NCBI RefSeq assembly: GCF_009760925.1
Contig: NZ_VRLV01000011.1
Coordinates: forward strand, 186,001 to 250,000
DNA: 64,000 nucleotides
Source: Nonomuraea typhae
Lineage (GTDB): Bacteria > Actinomycetota > Actinomycetes > Streptosporangiales > Streptosporangiaceae
Reading direction: 5' to 3'
The notes beneath the pieces were generated by a model, which saw nothing but the letters and a program-made list of their open reading frames with translations, searched no databases and was not told where the DNA came from. Shown here one piece after another: positions 16,500-25,535 of this stretch. The first letter of the stretch is position 1, and each line of letters starts with the position of its first letter. A program made the position numbers and the translations under genes.

Positions 16500-19400
16500 T
16501 TACCGGCCACGCCGACGGGCGGCCGAGGCTTCGAGTCCGGATCTGCGGAGCTGGGCACGCACCTGGCTGCCGCCGTCGGTGCCGCCGTTGGTCGGGGTTT
16601 CGCCCGAGGTCATCGCCTCGACGGTCTGGGCCAGCGCGGCCACCGTCGGCGCCTCGTAGAGAATGTGCGGGGGCAGCTCGGCCAGCTCGAACGCGCGCCG
16701 CACCGCGGCCACGATCGTGACGCCGAGCAGCGAGTTGCCGCCCAGTTCGAAGAAGTTGTCCAGGACGCCGACCCGCTCCAGCTTCAGCAGGTCGCACCAG
16801 ATCCCGGCGATCCTCTCCTCCGACTCGCCCGTGGGCTCCTGGTAGGAGGTGACCAGCTCGGGACGCGGGTGCCGCTCGCCGCCCGACTCGGTGGCGGTGA
16901 CCGCCTCCAGGGTGAACATCGAGCTGCCCTCGACCAGCGTGGGGAAGTCCTGGGTGGAGACCACGACACGGGGCTCGCCGCTGGCCAGGGCGCGCAGCAG
17001 CGAGCGCCAGCCGTCCTCGAACCCGATGCCGATGCGCGCCCGGTTCTTGCGGAAGAAGTCCTGCAGGCCCTCGTCGTACCCGGCCAGCCCGGCCTCCCAG
17101 GCGTTCCAGGTCCACTCGCCCCAGTCGAGCGCCACCACGCGGCGGCCGGAGGCGGCCAGCCGGCAGGCGTAGGCGTCGAGGTAGGCGTTGGCCGCGCAGT
17201 AGTCCACCTGGCCCGGCCCGCCGCCGGTGGCCGAGGTGATCGAGGAGAACAGGACCAGGAAGTCCAGCTCCACCTCGTCCGGCTCGCCCAGCCGCAGCGC
17301 CTCGGCCAGCGCCAGCGTGCCGGCGATCTTGGGCGCCATCACCTCGTCGAGCTCTTCCGGCCGCTTGAACTGCATGAGGCCCATGCCCGGCACGCCCGCC
17401 GCGTGCAGCACGCCGTGCAGGGCGCCGAACCGCTCGCGGGCCCGCTCGACCGCACGGGTGACGTCCGCCGCGCTCGCCACGTCGCCGACGACCACCTCGA
17501 CCGCGCCGCCGGCCGCCTCGATCGCGGTCACCTTCTCGACCCGGTGGCGGGTCGTCTCGTCGACCGGGTCCGCGCCGCTCAGGATCGCCGCCCACCGGGC
17601 GCGCTCCGGCAGCCCGCGCCTGGCCAGCAGGACGAGCTTGGCCCGGCACTCCTTGGCCAGTTGCTCACCCAGGCCCAGCGCGATGCCGCCCAGGCCGCCG
17701 GTGACCAGGTAGACGCCGCCGGAGCGCAGCGGCTCGGCCGCGGGCGGCGGCATCTTGTCGTAGCCGGGCACCCAGCGCCTGCCGCGGCGCAGCGCCACGG
17801 TCCTGGCCGACTGCTCGCGGCCCAGCTCGGCCACCAGGGCGGCGTGGCCGTCCGGCTCGGCGTCGATGAACCGGGTGACCACGTTCGGGTACTCCAGCGG
17901 GATCACCAGGGCCGGGCCGATCAGCTGGGCGCCGTCCGGGTTCGTCACCTCCTCGCCCAGCACCTGCTGGGTCCCGGCCACCGCCACGTCCAGCGACCAG
18001 CGGTCCACGCCCGACTCGCCCGCCGCCCTGGCCAGCGCGACCAGCGTGTGCAGGCCGTGCCCGGCGTCCGGCAGCGTCTCGTCGAGCGACCACAGGTGCA
18101 CGACCCGGTCCAGGGGACGGCCGGCGGCACGCAGGTCACGCAGCAGGGCGGCGGTGTCGGCCACGTTGCCGGGCCGTACCGTGTAGCCGTCGGGGCCGCC
18201 GGTGTAGGCGTCGCCGGGCCGTACCACCGAGACGGGCGCGCTCGTGGCCCGGCGCAGCGCGGCCAGCGCGCGGTCGGCGAGGCCGCCGCGGGAGTAGACC
18301 AGCCAGGTGGCCGGCTCGGCCTTGCGGGAGGCGGTGACCTGACGCCAGACGGGCTGGTAGAGCCATTCGTCCTCGGGCAGCTTGGCCAGGCTGCTGATCG
18401 CGTCGAGCAGCGAGCCCTCGGCGATCGCCTCCTCGACCGTCTTCTTCCTGGACCGGGTGGCGGACGGGTCGATCCAGTAGCGCAGCCGCTGGAACGGGTA
18501 GGTGGGCAGCGGGATCCGGCCGGCCCCTCCATCGTGGTAGGCCGCCCAGTCGAGCGTCACGCCCGCCAGCCACAGGCGCGCCAGGCAACCGGCGAACACC
18601 TGGTCGTCGGGCCGGCTGTCGCTCGCGGCGGGCAGTACGTGGGAGATGAGCGGCCAGCGCTGCGGCGGGCAGCCCGCCCCGCGCACCAGCGCGCCGAGCG
18701 ACTGACCGGCGCCGATCTCCACGATCGCCAGCTCCGGGTCGGCCAGCAGGCTCTCCACCCCGGCGGCGAACCGCACGGTCTCGCACATGTGCCGGGCCCA
18801 GTAGCCGGGGTCGCGCACCTCGGCGCCGGCCACCTCGCCCGTCAGGTTCGAGATGTACGGCAGCGCCGGGGCGTTGAGCCGGATGTTCTTCTTGACCCAG
18901 TCGGTGAGCTCTTCCGCGATCGGCGACAACATCCTGGAGTGGAAGGCGTGGGTCGTCCGCAGGGACCGGCAGGGCACCTCGGCGGCCCGCAGCCGCGCGG
19001 CGAGGGCGTCCACCGTCTCCCCGGGGCCCGCGACGACCGTGACCTGCGGCCCGTTGAGCGCCGCGAGGTCCAGCCCGTCGAGCGGGAAGCGGCGGCGCAG
19101 GTCGGCCTCGGGCAGGGAGACCGCGAGCATCGCGCCGCCGGGCAGCCCGGCGATGAGCCCGGCCCGGTGGGCGACCAGCTTGAGGGCGTCCTCCAGGGAG
19201 AGCACGCCCGCCAGGCACGCGGCCACGTACTCGCCGAGGCTGTAGCCGAGCATGAGGCGCGGCTGGACGCCCCAGTCCATGAGCGTGCGCGCCAGCGCGT
19301 ACTCCACGGCGAACAGCGCGGGCTGCACCGCCTCGGTGCGCTCCAGCGCGGCGCCCCGCCCGTCACCGCCGCGTGCGCCGGTCAGCAGGTCCTTGAGTCC

Positions 19401-22400
19401 TTCGTCCAGGTGTTCCAGGCAGGCGTTGAGATGCCGCTGGAAGACCGGCTCGTGCGCGTACATCCCGGCGACCAGGCCCGGATACTGCTCCCCGACCCCG
19501 CCCAGCAGGAACGCCACCTGCCGGCCCTGGACCGTGTCGACCCGGTTCAGCACCTCGGGGCCGGTCAGTCCCCCGGCCGCCTCCTCGACGCTCGCGGCGA
19601 CCAGGGCCCGGCGGTGCTCGAACGTCTTGCGCCCCACCTGCAGGGTGAAGGCCACGTCCGGCAGCCGGACCCCGGCCGCCTCTCGCAGGTGCTCACCGAG
19701 GCGATGACACGCCTGGTCCGCGGCGGTCGCGTTGCGCGCGGACAGCGGGAGCACCTGGTACCTGCGCGGGGACTCGGGGGCGTGGTCCCTGGCAGGCGCT
19801 TGTTCGACCACGAGGTGCACGTTCGTGCCGCCCATGCCGAGGGAGTTCAGCCCGGCGATGCGCGGGCGGCCGTCGCGGGTGCGCCAATCGGCCAGCTCGG
19901 TGTTGACGTAGAACGGGCTGTTCTCGAAGTCGATCTCCGGGTTGGGGCTGGTGTAGTGCAGGCTCGGCGGGATCAGCCCGCTGTTCAGCGAGAGCGCCGT
20001 CTTGATCAGGCCGCTGGCGCCCGCGGCGCGGTCCAGGTGGCCGACGTTGGTCTTCACCGAGCCGATCGGGCAGTAGCGCCGCTCGCTGGTCTGGCCGAAG
20101 GCCCGGGTCAGCGCCGCCACCTCGATCGGGTCGCCGAGCTCGGTGGCGGTGCCGTGCGCCTCGATGTAGCTGATGTCGTCGCCGGTCACGCCCGCGTCGG
20201 CCATCGCGTCGGCGATCACCCTGGCCTGGCCGATCACGCTGGGCGCGGTGTAGCCGACCTTGAGCGCGCCGTCGTTGTTCATCGCCGCGCCGCGGATCAC
20301 CGCCCAGATGTGGTCGCCGTCGCGGATCGCGTCCGGCAGCCGCTTGAGCAGGACGGCCGCGGCCCCGTCGCCGAACATGCTGCCGCGCGCCCGGGCGTCG
20401 AACGTGCGCACGTGCCCGTCCGGCGACTCCTGGCCGCCGGGGCCGAACTTGTGCCCCACCCGGTCCGGGATCCGGATCGAGACGCCGCCGGCCAGCGCCA
20501 GCTCGCACTCCCCCGCCCGCAGGCTCTGCACCGCCAGGTGCGCGGCCACCAGCGAGGTCGAGCAGAACGTCTGCACCGCCACGCTCGGCCCGTACAGGTC
20601 GAACAGGTAGGACACGACCGTGGTCAGGGCGTCCTTGTCGTTGCCCATGATGACCTCGAAGTCGCTGAACTCCTCGCTGCCCGCGCCCAGCAGCTGGTCG
20701 CTCAGGCGCAGCAGGTAGGTGGAGATGTTCGTGCCGCCGAACACCCCGACCCGCCCCCGGTGCTCCGGCGCGGCGTACCCCGCCTGCTCCAGCGCCTCCC
20801 AGCACACCTCCAGGAAGGCACGCTGCTGCGGGTCGGTCATCGCGGCCATGCGCGGGCTCATCCCGAAGAAGGCCGCGTCGAACGTGTCGATCTCGTCCAG
20901 CACCGGCCGGGCCGGCACGTAGGCCGGGTCCCGCACCAGCTCGGGATCCACGCCCGCCGCCACCAGCTCGTCCTCGCCGAAGAAGGTGATGGACTCGACG
21001 CCCTCCCGCAGGTTCCGCCAGAACGTCGCCACGTCCGGCGCGCCCGGGAAGCGCCCGGCCATGCCCACGATCGCGATCCGCCGGTCGTCGTCCTGCTCGC
21101 GCTGGACCACCTTGACGGGGACGACCGGCTGCGTGACCGCGCCGCGCTCGTCCAGGATGGCCGCCAGCCGGTTCACGGTCGGCGCCTCGAACAACATCAC
21201 CGTCGGTACGGCGACGCCGAACCGCTCCTTCACCAACCGGAGCATCTGCAGCGCGACCAGCGAGTTGCCGCCCAGGTCGAAGAAGTTGTCCCGGGTGCCG
21301 ACCGGCTCGACCCCCAGCACCTCCGACCACAGCTCCGCCAGGCCGCGCTCGGCGTCCGTGAGCGGAGGGCTGTACGGCTGCGGCAGCTCGGGCCGGGGGA
21401 ACCGGTCACCCTTCGGCGCCGCGGGCGCCGCCGCCCTGGGCAGCCGGTCGTCCAGCCCGCCCGCCGCCACCACCAGGTCCGGCTGCGGCGCGGCCAGCAT
21501 CTCGTCGAAGGCGGCCATGCCCTGCTCGGTGGACATCGAGTGCGCCACCATCGCCGCGCCCAGGCCGCCGCCCAGCCGTTCGAGCGTGATCGACCAGGTG
21601 TCCCAGCTCGCCGCCACCCACGTGGTGGCGGTACGGCGGGCGTGGTTGCGGTGGGCCAGGGCGGTCAGAGCGGCGTTGGCGGCGGCGTAGCTGCCGAACG
21701 TGATGCCGCCCAGGATCGCGGAGGTGGAGGAGAACAGCACCGCGAACTCCGGCGGGCCGTCCATCTCGGCGAAGACCCGTTCAAGGACCTTCGCGCCCGC
21801 GACCTTGGCGGCGAAGTGCCGGTCCACGGCCTCCTCGTTCAGGTCCCGGAGGGAGACGAAGGTGTCCGGGGTGCTGACGGCGGCCAGGTGGACGACGCCG
21901 TCCACGCCTTCCAGGTGGACGCGCATGGCCGCGGCGTCGGTGACGTCCACGGCCGGGGTGCTGACCTCGACGCCGCGGGCCCGCAGCCGCTCCACAACCT
22001 CGCGGCGCGCGTCGTCCGGGCCGGTGCGGCTGGTCAGGACGAGTCGCCCGGCTCCGGCGTCGGCCAGATGCTCGGCCATCAGCAGCCCGACCGGCCCCAG
22101 GCCACCGGTGACCAGGTAGGCACCACCCTTCCGGATGACCGGGGCGTCCTGGGCCGGGCCGCTCTGGGTGGCCGGGGCGCTCTGGGCGAGCGGGGCGCTC
22201 TGGTCGGGGGCGCTTTGCCGTACCGGCTCGAAGGTGCGCACCAGGCGGCGGCCGTCGCGGTAGGCGGCGAGGGTCTGCCCCGGAGGGGTGGCCAGTTCGG
22301 CGGCCAGCAGGGCGGCGGCCTCCTCGGGCGGGAGACCGGGTGCCAGGTCGACGGCTCGGCAGTCGAGGTTGAGGTACTCCTGGTTGGCGACCAGCGGCAG

Positions 22401-25400
22401 CGTGGCCACGGCGGCCTGGGCGGGCGACGGGCTGTCCCCGCCTATCGCCTGGCCGCCCGCGGTGACCACGAGGACCCGCGTGTTGTCGCCGCTCTCGGCA
22501 CAGCCGTCCAGGAGCGCGGCCACCGGGAGCAGTGCCTCACGGCCGTCGGAGCCGGCGTCGGTGTGGTCGAGCATGCGCAGGTCCACCACGACGTCGGCGG
22601 TAGCGGTACCCGGCTCGACCTCGGTTCCGGCGGCCCGCAGAACCCTGGCGAGCGCGTCGGCGACCCCGCCGCGGTCGGCCACCAGCGCGACCTTCCCGGG
22701 CGGGTCCGCGGGGGCGGGGAGGTCGGCGGCCGTCCACGTCGGGGCCATCACGCGCACGTGCGGCTCGGGCTCCGCGACGACCGGCTCCGGGGCGGCAGCC
22801 ACCGGCTTGGCCGTGGGCGCGTCCACCCAGTAGCGCTCACGCTGGAACGGGTACGGCGGCAGCGACACCTTGGCGACAGGGCGCCCGCGCTGGTAGCCGG
22901 GCCAGTCGACCGGTACGCCGGCCAGCCACAACCGGCCGACCGCCTCGGTGAGCACGTGCCCGGCGGAGCGGGTGTCGCTCTCGGCGGGCAGCGCCTGGAC
23001 GATGAGCGGCCAGCGGTCCCTGGGGCAGTCCCGGTGGCCGCGGACCATCGCGCCGAGCGACTGGCCGGGGCCGATCTCCAGCAGGGCGGCCTCGCCGTAC
23101 CCGATCAAGGTGCCGATCACCTTGTCGAACTGGACGGCCGCGCACATGTGCTCGGCCCAGTAGCCGGGGTCGGTCACCTGCTCGGCGGTGGCCAGGTCGC
23201 CGGTGACGTTGGAGACGTAGGGGATGCGCGGCGGGTTGAGGGTGACGTTGGCGGCGATCCAGCCGGTGAGCTCGCCGCGGATCGGCTCCAGCATGCGCGA
23301 GTGGAAGGCGTGCGTGGTGGCCAGCGGGCGGCACGGGATCGAGTCGGCCTCCAGGAGCGCCCGGACGGCCTCCATGCCCTCGGGTTCGCCGGCGACGACC
23401 GTGAGCGAGGGGCCGCTGACGGCGGCCACGTCCACGCCGGGGATGCCGGCGAGGCGGGCCCGTACCTCGGCCGCGGGCAGGGGGACGGCGCTCATGCTTC
23501 CGGCGGGCAGCTGGTTGATCAGCTTGGCCCGGTGGGTGACCAGCTTGAGCGCGTCGTCCAGGGACAGCACGCCGGACAGGCACGCGGCCACGTACTCGCC
23601 GAGGCTGTAGCCGGCCAGGATCGACGGCTCGATGCCCCACGAGCGGACCAGGTGCGCCAGCGCGTACTCGACCGCGAACAACGCGGGCTGGAGCCGGTCG
23701 GTGGTGGTGGCGTCGGCGGCTTCGGCCCGGCCCAGCATCCTGGCCAGCGCGCCCGCCTCGCCGCTGACGCGGGGGCGGAGCATGTCGGCCAGCGGGTCGG
23801 CGCCGCCCATGAGGCCGCGCAGCGCGTCGCGGCAGCGGTCCAGCGTCTGGCGGAAGACCGGCTCGCCGGCGTAGAGGTCGGCGGCCATGCCCGGGTACTG
23901 CTCGCCGGTGCCCGCGATGAGGAAGGCGACCTGCCGGTCGGTGCGGGTGTCGGAGCGGCCCAGGACGGCGGGCTCGCGCAAACCGGCCACGGCTTCCTCG
24001 GTGCTGCCGGCGACCAGGATCCTGCGGTGGCCGAAGAGCCGGCGGCCGGACTGCAGGGTGTGCGCCACGTCGGCCAGCCGGTCGCCGCCGTGGCTCGGCG
24101 GTACGGCCGTGCCGCCGGTCCGGTTGCCCGCGTCCCCCGCGAGATGGTCGGCCAGGCGGGTGGTCATCGTGTCGGCGGCCTCGGCGGTGCGGGCCGACCA
24201 GACGAGCAGTTCCGCCCGCGGCGCCGTCGAGGGGCGTGCCACCTCGGGCGCCGCCTCCAGCACCACGTGCGCGTTCGTGCCGCCGATGCCGAAGGCGCTG
24301 ACGCCCGCCCGCCGGGTGCGTCCCGTCTCCGGCCAGGAGCGCAGTTCGGTGACCACCTCGATGGCGGCCTCTCCCGAGGCGAGCTGCTGGTTGGGGGTCT
24401 CCAGGTTGAGCGTGGGCGGGATCTCGCCGGTGCGCAGGGCCAGCGCGGTCTTGATGAGGCTGGTGACCCCGGCGGCCCGGTCGAGGTGGCCGAGGTTGGT
24501 CTTGACCGAGCCGACGAGCAGCGACTCGCCCCGGTACACCTGCTGGATGGCGGCCAGCTCGGCGGCGTCGCCCAGGGCGGTGCCGGTGCCGTGCGCCTCC
24601 ACGTAGTCGATGTCGGCCGGGTCCAGGTCGGCGGCGGCCAGCGCCTCGGCCATGACGGACGCCTGCCCCTGCACTCCGGGCGCGGTGAAGCCGACCTTCT
24701 TGCCCGCGTCGTTGTTGACCGCCCAGCCGCGGATGACCGCGTAGATCTGGTCGCCGGCCTCCAGCGCGTCCTCCAGGCGGCGCAGCACGATCACGCCGAC
24801 GCCGCTGCCGAGCGGGCTGCCGAGACCGGCGGCGTCGAAGGCGCGGCACTCGCCGTCCGGCGGCGCGATCCCGCCGGGCTGGTAGGCGTAGCCGACCCGG
24901 TGCGGCACGCTGACGGCGACGCCGCCGGCCAGCGCCATGTCGCACTCGAACCCGGCCAGGCTGGTGGCGGCGGCGCAGATGGCGACCAGCGAGGTGGAGC
25001 AGTAGCTCTGCACGCCGTAGCTCGGGCCGGACAGGCCGAGCGTGTGCGCGACCCGGGTGGTCAGCGAGTCCTTGTCGTTGGCCAGGCCGAGCGCCAGGTG
25101 GCCCATGACCTCGCCGACGCCGCCGGGGATCAGGTTGTTCTGCATGTAGGAGCTGTGGGCGCAGCCGCCGAAGACGCCGATCGAGCCGTCGAAGCGGGCC
25201 GGGTCGCAGCCGGCGTCCTCCAGCGCGGCCCAGCTGTGCTCCAGGAACAGCCGGTGCTGCGGGTCGAGGATCTGCGCCTCCTTCGGGGTGAAGCCGAAGA
25301 AGTTCGCGTCGAACAGCTCGATGCCGTCGATGACCGGGCCGGCCTTCACGTAGCTCGGGTCCTGGAGCTCGTCCTCGGTGACGCCTTCGGCGCGCAGCTC

Positions 25401-25535
25401 CTCGTCGGTGAAGCGGGTGATGCCCGACCGGGCCGCCCTGATGGCGGCCCACAGCTCGGCGACGCCGGACGCGCCCGGGAACCTTCCGGACATCCCGACG
25501 ATCGCGATGTCGGTGCCCGTGCTCTCGTCACTCAC
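16500..25535 (-). CDS. PKS3: two-module PKS, (KS-AT-KR-ACP) x 2
   Basis: A 3011-residue protein. First module: KS Cys179 (QSYCSTS), AT Ser644 (GYSLGEY) with HAFH at 742, KR TGGLGPVG near 1143 with Tyr1283, ACP Ser1425. Second module: KS Cys1658 (QTFCSTS), AT Ser2099 with HAFH at 2196, KR near 2610 with TGGLGGIA, ACP Ser2935. Both ATs look malonyl-specific and both modules lack DH, so two beta-hydroxy malonate extensions are expected. In the second KR the last glycine of TGxxGxxG is alanine, which could weaken cofactor binding; the DYCAAN tyrosine is kept. There is no N-terminal docking helix. The C-terminus is basic (RRSGLEASAARRRGR). GTG 25535 has GGGAG six bases upstream and overlaps the PKS4 end by 8 bases. 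Confidence 0.93.
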   Translation of the reverse strand: MSDESTGTDIAIVGMSGRFPGASGVAELWAAIRAARSGITRFTDEELRAEGVTEDELQDPSYVKAGPVIDGIELFDANFFGFTPKEAQILDPQHRLFLEHSWAALEDAGCDPARFDGSIGVFGGCAHSSYMQNNLIPGGVGEVMGHLALGLANDKDSLTTRVAHTLGLSGPSYGVQSYCSTSLVAICAAATSLAGFECDMALAGGVAVSVPHRVGYAYQPGGIAPPDGECRAFDAAGLGSPLGSGVGVIVLRRLEDALEAGDQIYAVIRGWAVNNDAGKKVGFTAPGVQGQASVMAEALAAADLDPADIDYVEAHGTGTALGDAAELAAIQQVYRGESLLVGSVKTNLGHLDRAAGVTSLIKTALALRTGEIPPTLNLETPNQQLASGEAAIEVVTELRSWPETGRTRRAGVSAFGIGGTNAHVVLEAAPEVARPSTAPRAELLVWSARTAEAADTMTTRLADHLAGDAGNRTGGTAVPPSHGGDRLADVAHTLQSGRRLFGHRRILVAGSTEEAVAGLREPAVLGRSDTRTDRQVAFLIAGTGEQYPGMAADLYAGEPVFRQTLDRCRDALRGLMGGADPLADMLRPRVSGEAGALARMLGRAEAADATTTDRLQPALFAVEYALAHLVRSWGIEPSILAGYSLGEYVAACLSGVLSLDDALKLVTHRAKLINQLPAGSMSAVPLPAAEVRARLAGIPGVDVAAVSGPSLTVVAGEPEGMEAVRALLEADSIPCRPLATTHAFHSRMLEPIRGELTGWIAANVTLNPPRIPYVSNVTGDLATAEQVTDPGYWAEHMCAAVQFDKVIGTLIGYGEAALLEIGPGQSLGAMVRGHRDCPRDRWPLIVQALPAESDTRSAGHVLTEAVGRLWLAGVPVDWPGYQRGRPVAKVSLPPYPFQRERYWVDAPTAKPVAAAPEPVVAEPEPHVRVMAPTWTAADLPAPADPPGKVALVADRGGVADALARVLRAAGTEVEPGTATADVVVDLRMLDHTDAGSDGREALLPVAALLDGCAESGDNTRVLVVTAGGQAIGGDSPSPAQAAVATLPLVANQEYLNLDCRAVDLAPGLPPEEAAALLAAELATPPGQTLAAYRDGRRLVRTFEPVRQSAPDQSAPLAQSAPATQSGPAQDAPVIRKGGAYLVTGGLGPVGLLMAEHLADAGAGRLVLTSRTGPDDARREVVERLRARGVEVSTPAVDVTDAAAMRVHLEGVDGVVHLAAVSTPDTFVSLRDLNEEAVDRHFAAKVAGAKVLERVFAEMDGPPEFAVLFSSTSAILGGITFGSYAAANAALTALAHRNHARRTATTWVAASWDTWSITLERLGGGLGAAMVAHSMSTEQGMAAFDEMLAAPQPDLVVAAGGLDDRLPRAAAPAAPKGDRFPRPELPQPYSPPLTDAERGLAELWSEVLGVEPVGTRDNFFDLGGNSLVALQMLRLVKERFGVAVPTVMLFEAPTVNRLAAILDERGAVTQPVVPVKVVQREQDDDRRIAIVGMAGRFPGAPDVATFWRNLREGVESITFFGEDELVAAGVDPELVRDPAYVPARPVLDEIDTFDAAFFGMSPRMAAMTDPQQRAFLEVCWEALEQAGYAAPEHRGRVGVFGGTNISTYLLRLSDQLLGAGSEEFSDFEVIMGNDKDALTTVVSYLFDLYGPSVAVQTFCSTSLVAAHLAVQSLRAGECELALAGGVSIRIPDRVGHKFGPGGQESPDGHVRTFDARARGSMFGDGAAAVLLKRLPDAIRDGDHIWAVIRGAAMNNDGALKVGYTAPSVIGQARVIADAMADAGVTGDDISYIEAHGTATELGDPIEVAALTRAFGQTSERRYCPIGSVKTNVGHLDRAAGASGLIKTALSLNSGLIPPSLHYTSPNPEIDFENSPFYVNTELADWRTRDGRPRIAGLNSLGMGGTNVHLVVEQAPARDHAPESPRRYQVLPLSARNATAADQACHRLGEHLREAAGVRLPDVAFTLQVGRKTFEHRRALVAASVEEAAGGLTGPEVLNRVDTVQGRQVAFLLGGVGEQYPGLVAGMYAHEPVFQRHLNACLEHLDEGLKDLLTGARGGDGRGAALERTEAVQPALFAVEYALARTLMDWGVQPRLMLGYSLGEYVAACLAGVLSLEDALKLVAHRAGLIAGLPGGAMLAVSLPEADLRRRFPLDGLDLAALNGPQVTVVAGPGETVDALAARLRAAEVPCRSLRTTHAFHSRMLSPIAEELTDWVKKNIRLNAPALPYISNLTGEVAGAEVRDPGYWARHMCETVRFAAGVESLLADPELAIVEIGAGQSLGALVRGAGCPPQRWPLISHVLPAASDSRPDDQVFAGCLARLWLAGVTLDWAAYHDGGAGRIPLPTYPFQRLRYWIDPSATRSRKKTVEEAIAEGSLLDAISSLAKLPEDEWLYQPVWRQVTASRKAEPATWLVYSRGGLADRALAALRRATSAPVSVVRPGDAYTGGPDGYTVRPGNVADTAALLRDLRAAGRPLDRVVHLWSLDETLPDAGHGLHTLVALARAAGESGVDRWSLDVAVAGTQQVLGEEVTNPDGAQLIGPALVIPLEYPNVVTRFIDAEPDGHAALVAELGREQSARTVALRRGRRWVPGYDKMPPPAAEPLRSGGVYLVTGGLGGIALGLGEQLAKECRAKLVLLARRGLPERARWAAILSGADPVDETTRHRVEKVTAIEAAGGAVEVVVGDVASAADVTRAVERARERFGALHGVLHAAGVPGMGLMQFKRPEELDEVMAPKIAGTLALAEALRLGEPDEVELDFLVLFSSITSATGGGPGQVDYCAANAYLDAYACRLAASGRRVVALDWGEWTWNAWEAGLAGYDEGLQDFFRKNRARIGIGFEDGWRSLLRALASGEPRVVVSTQDFPTLVEGSSMFTLEAVTATESGGERHPRPELVTSYQEPTGESEERIAGIWCDLLKLERVGVLDNFFELGGNSLLGVTIVAAVRRAFELAELPPHILYEAPTVAALAQTVEAMTSGETPTNGGTDGGSQVRAQLRRSGLEASAARRRGR

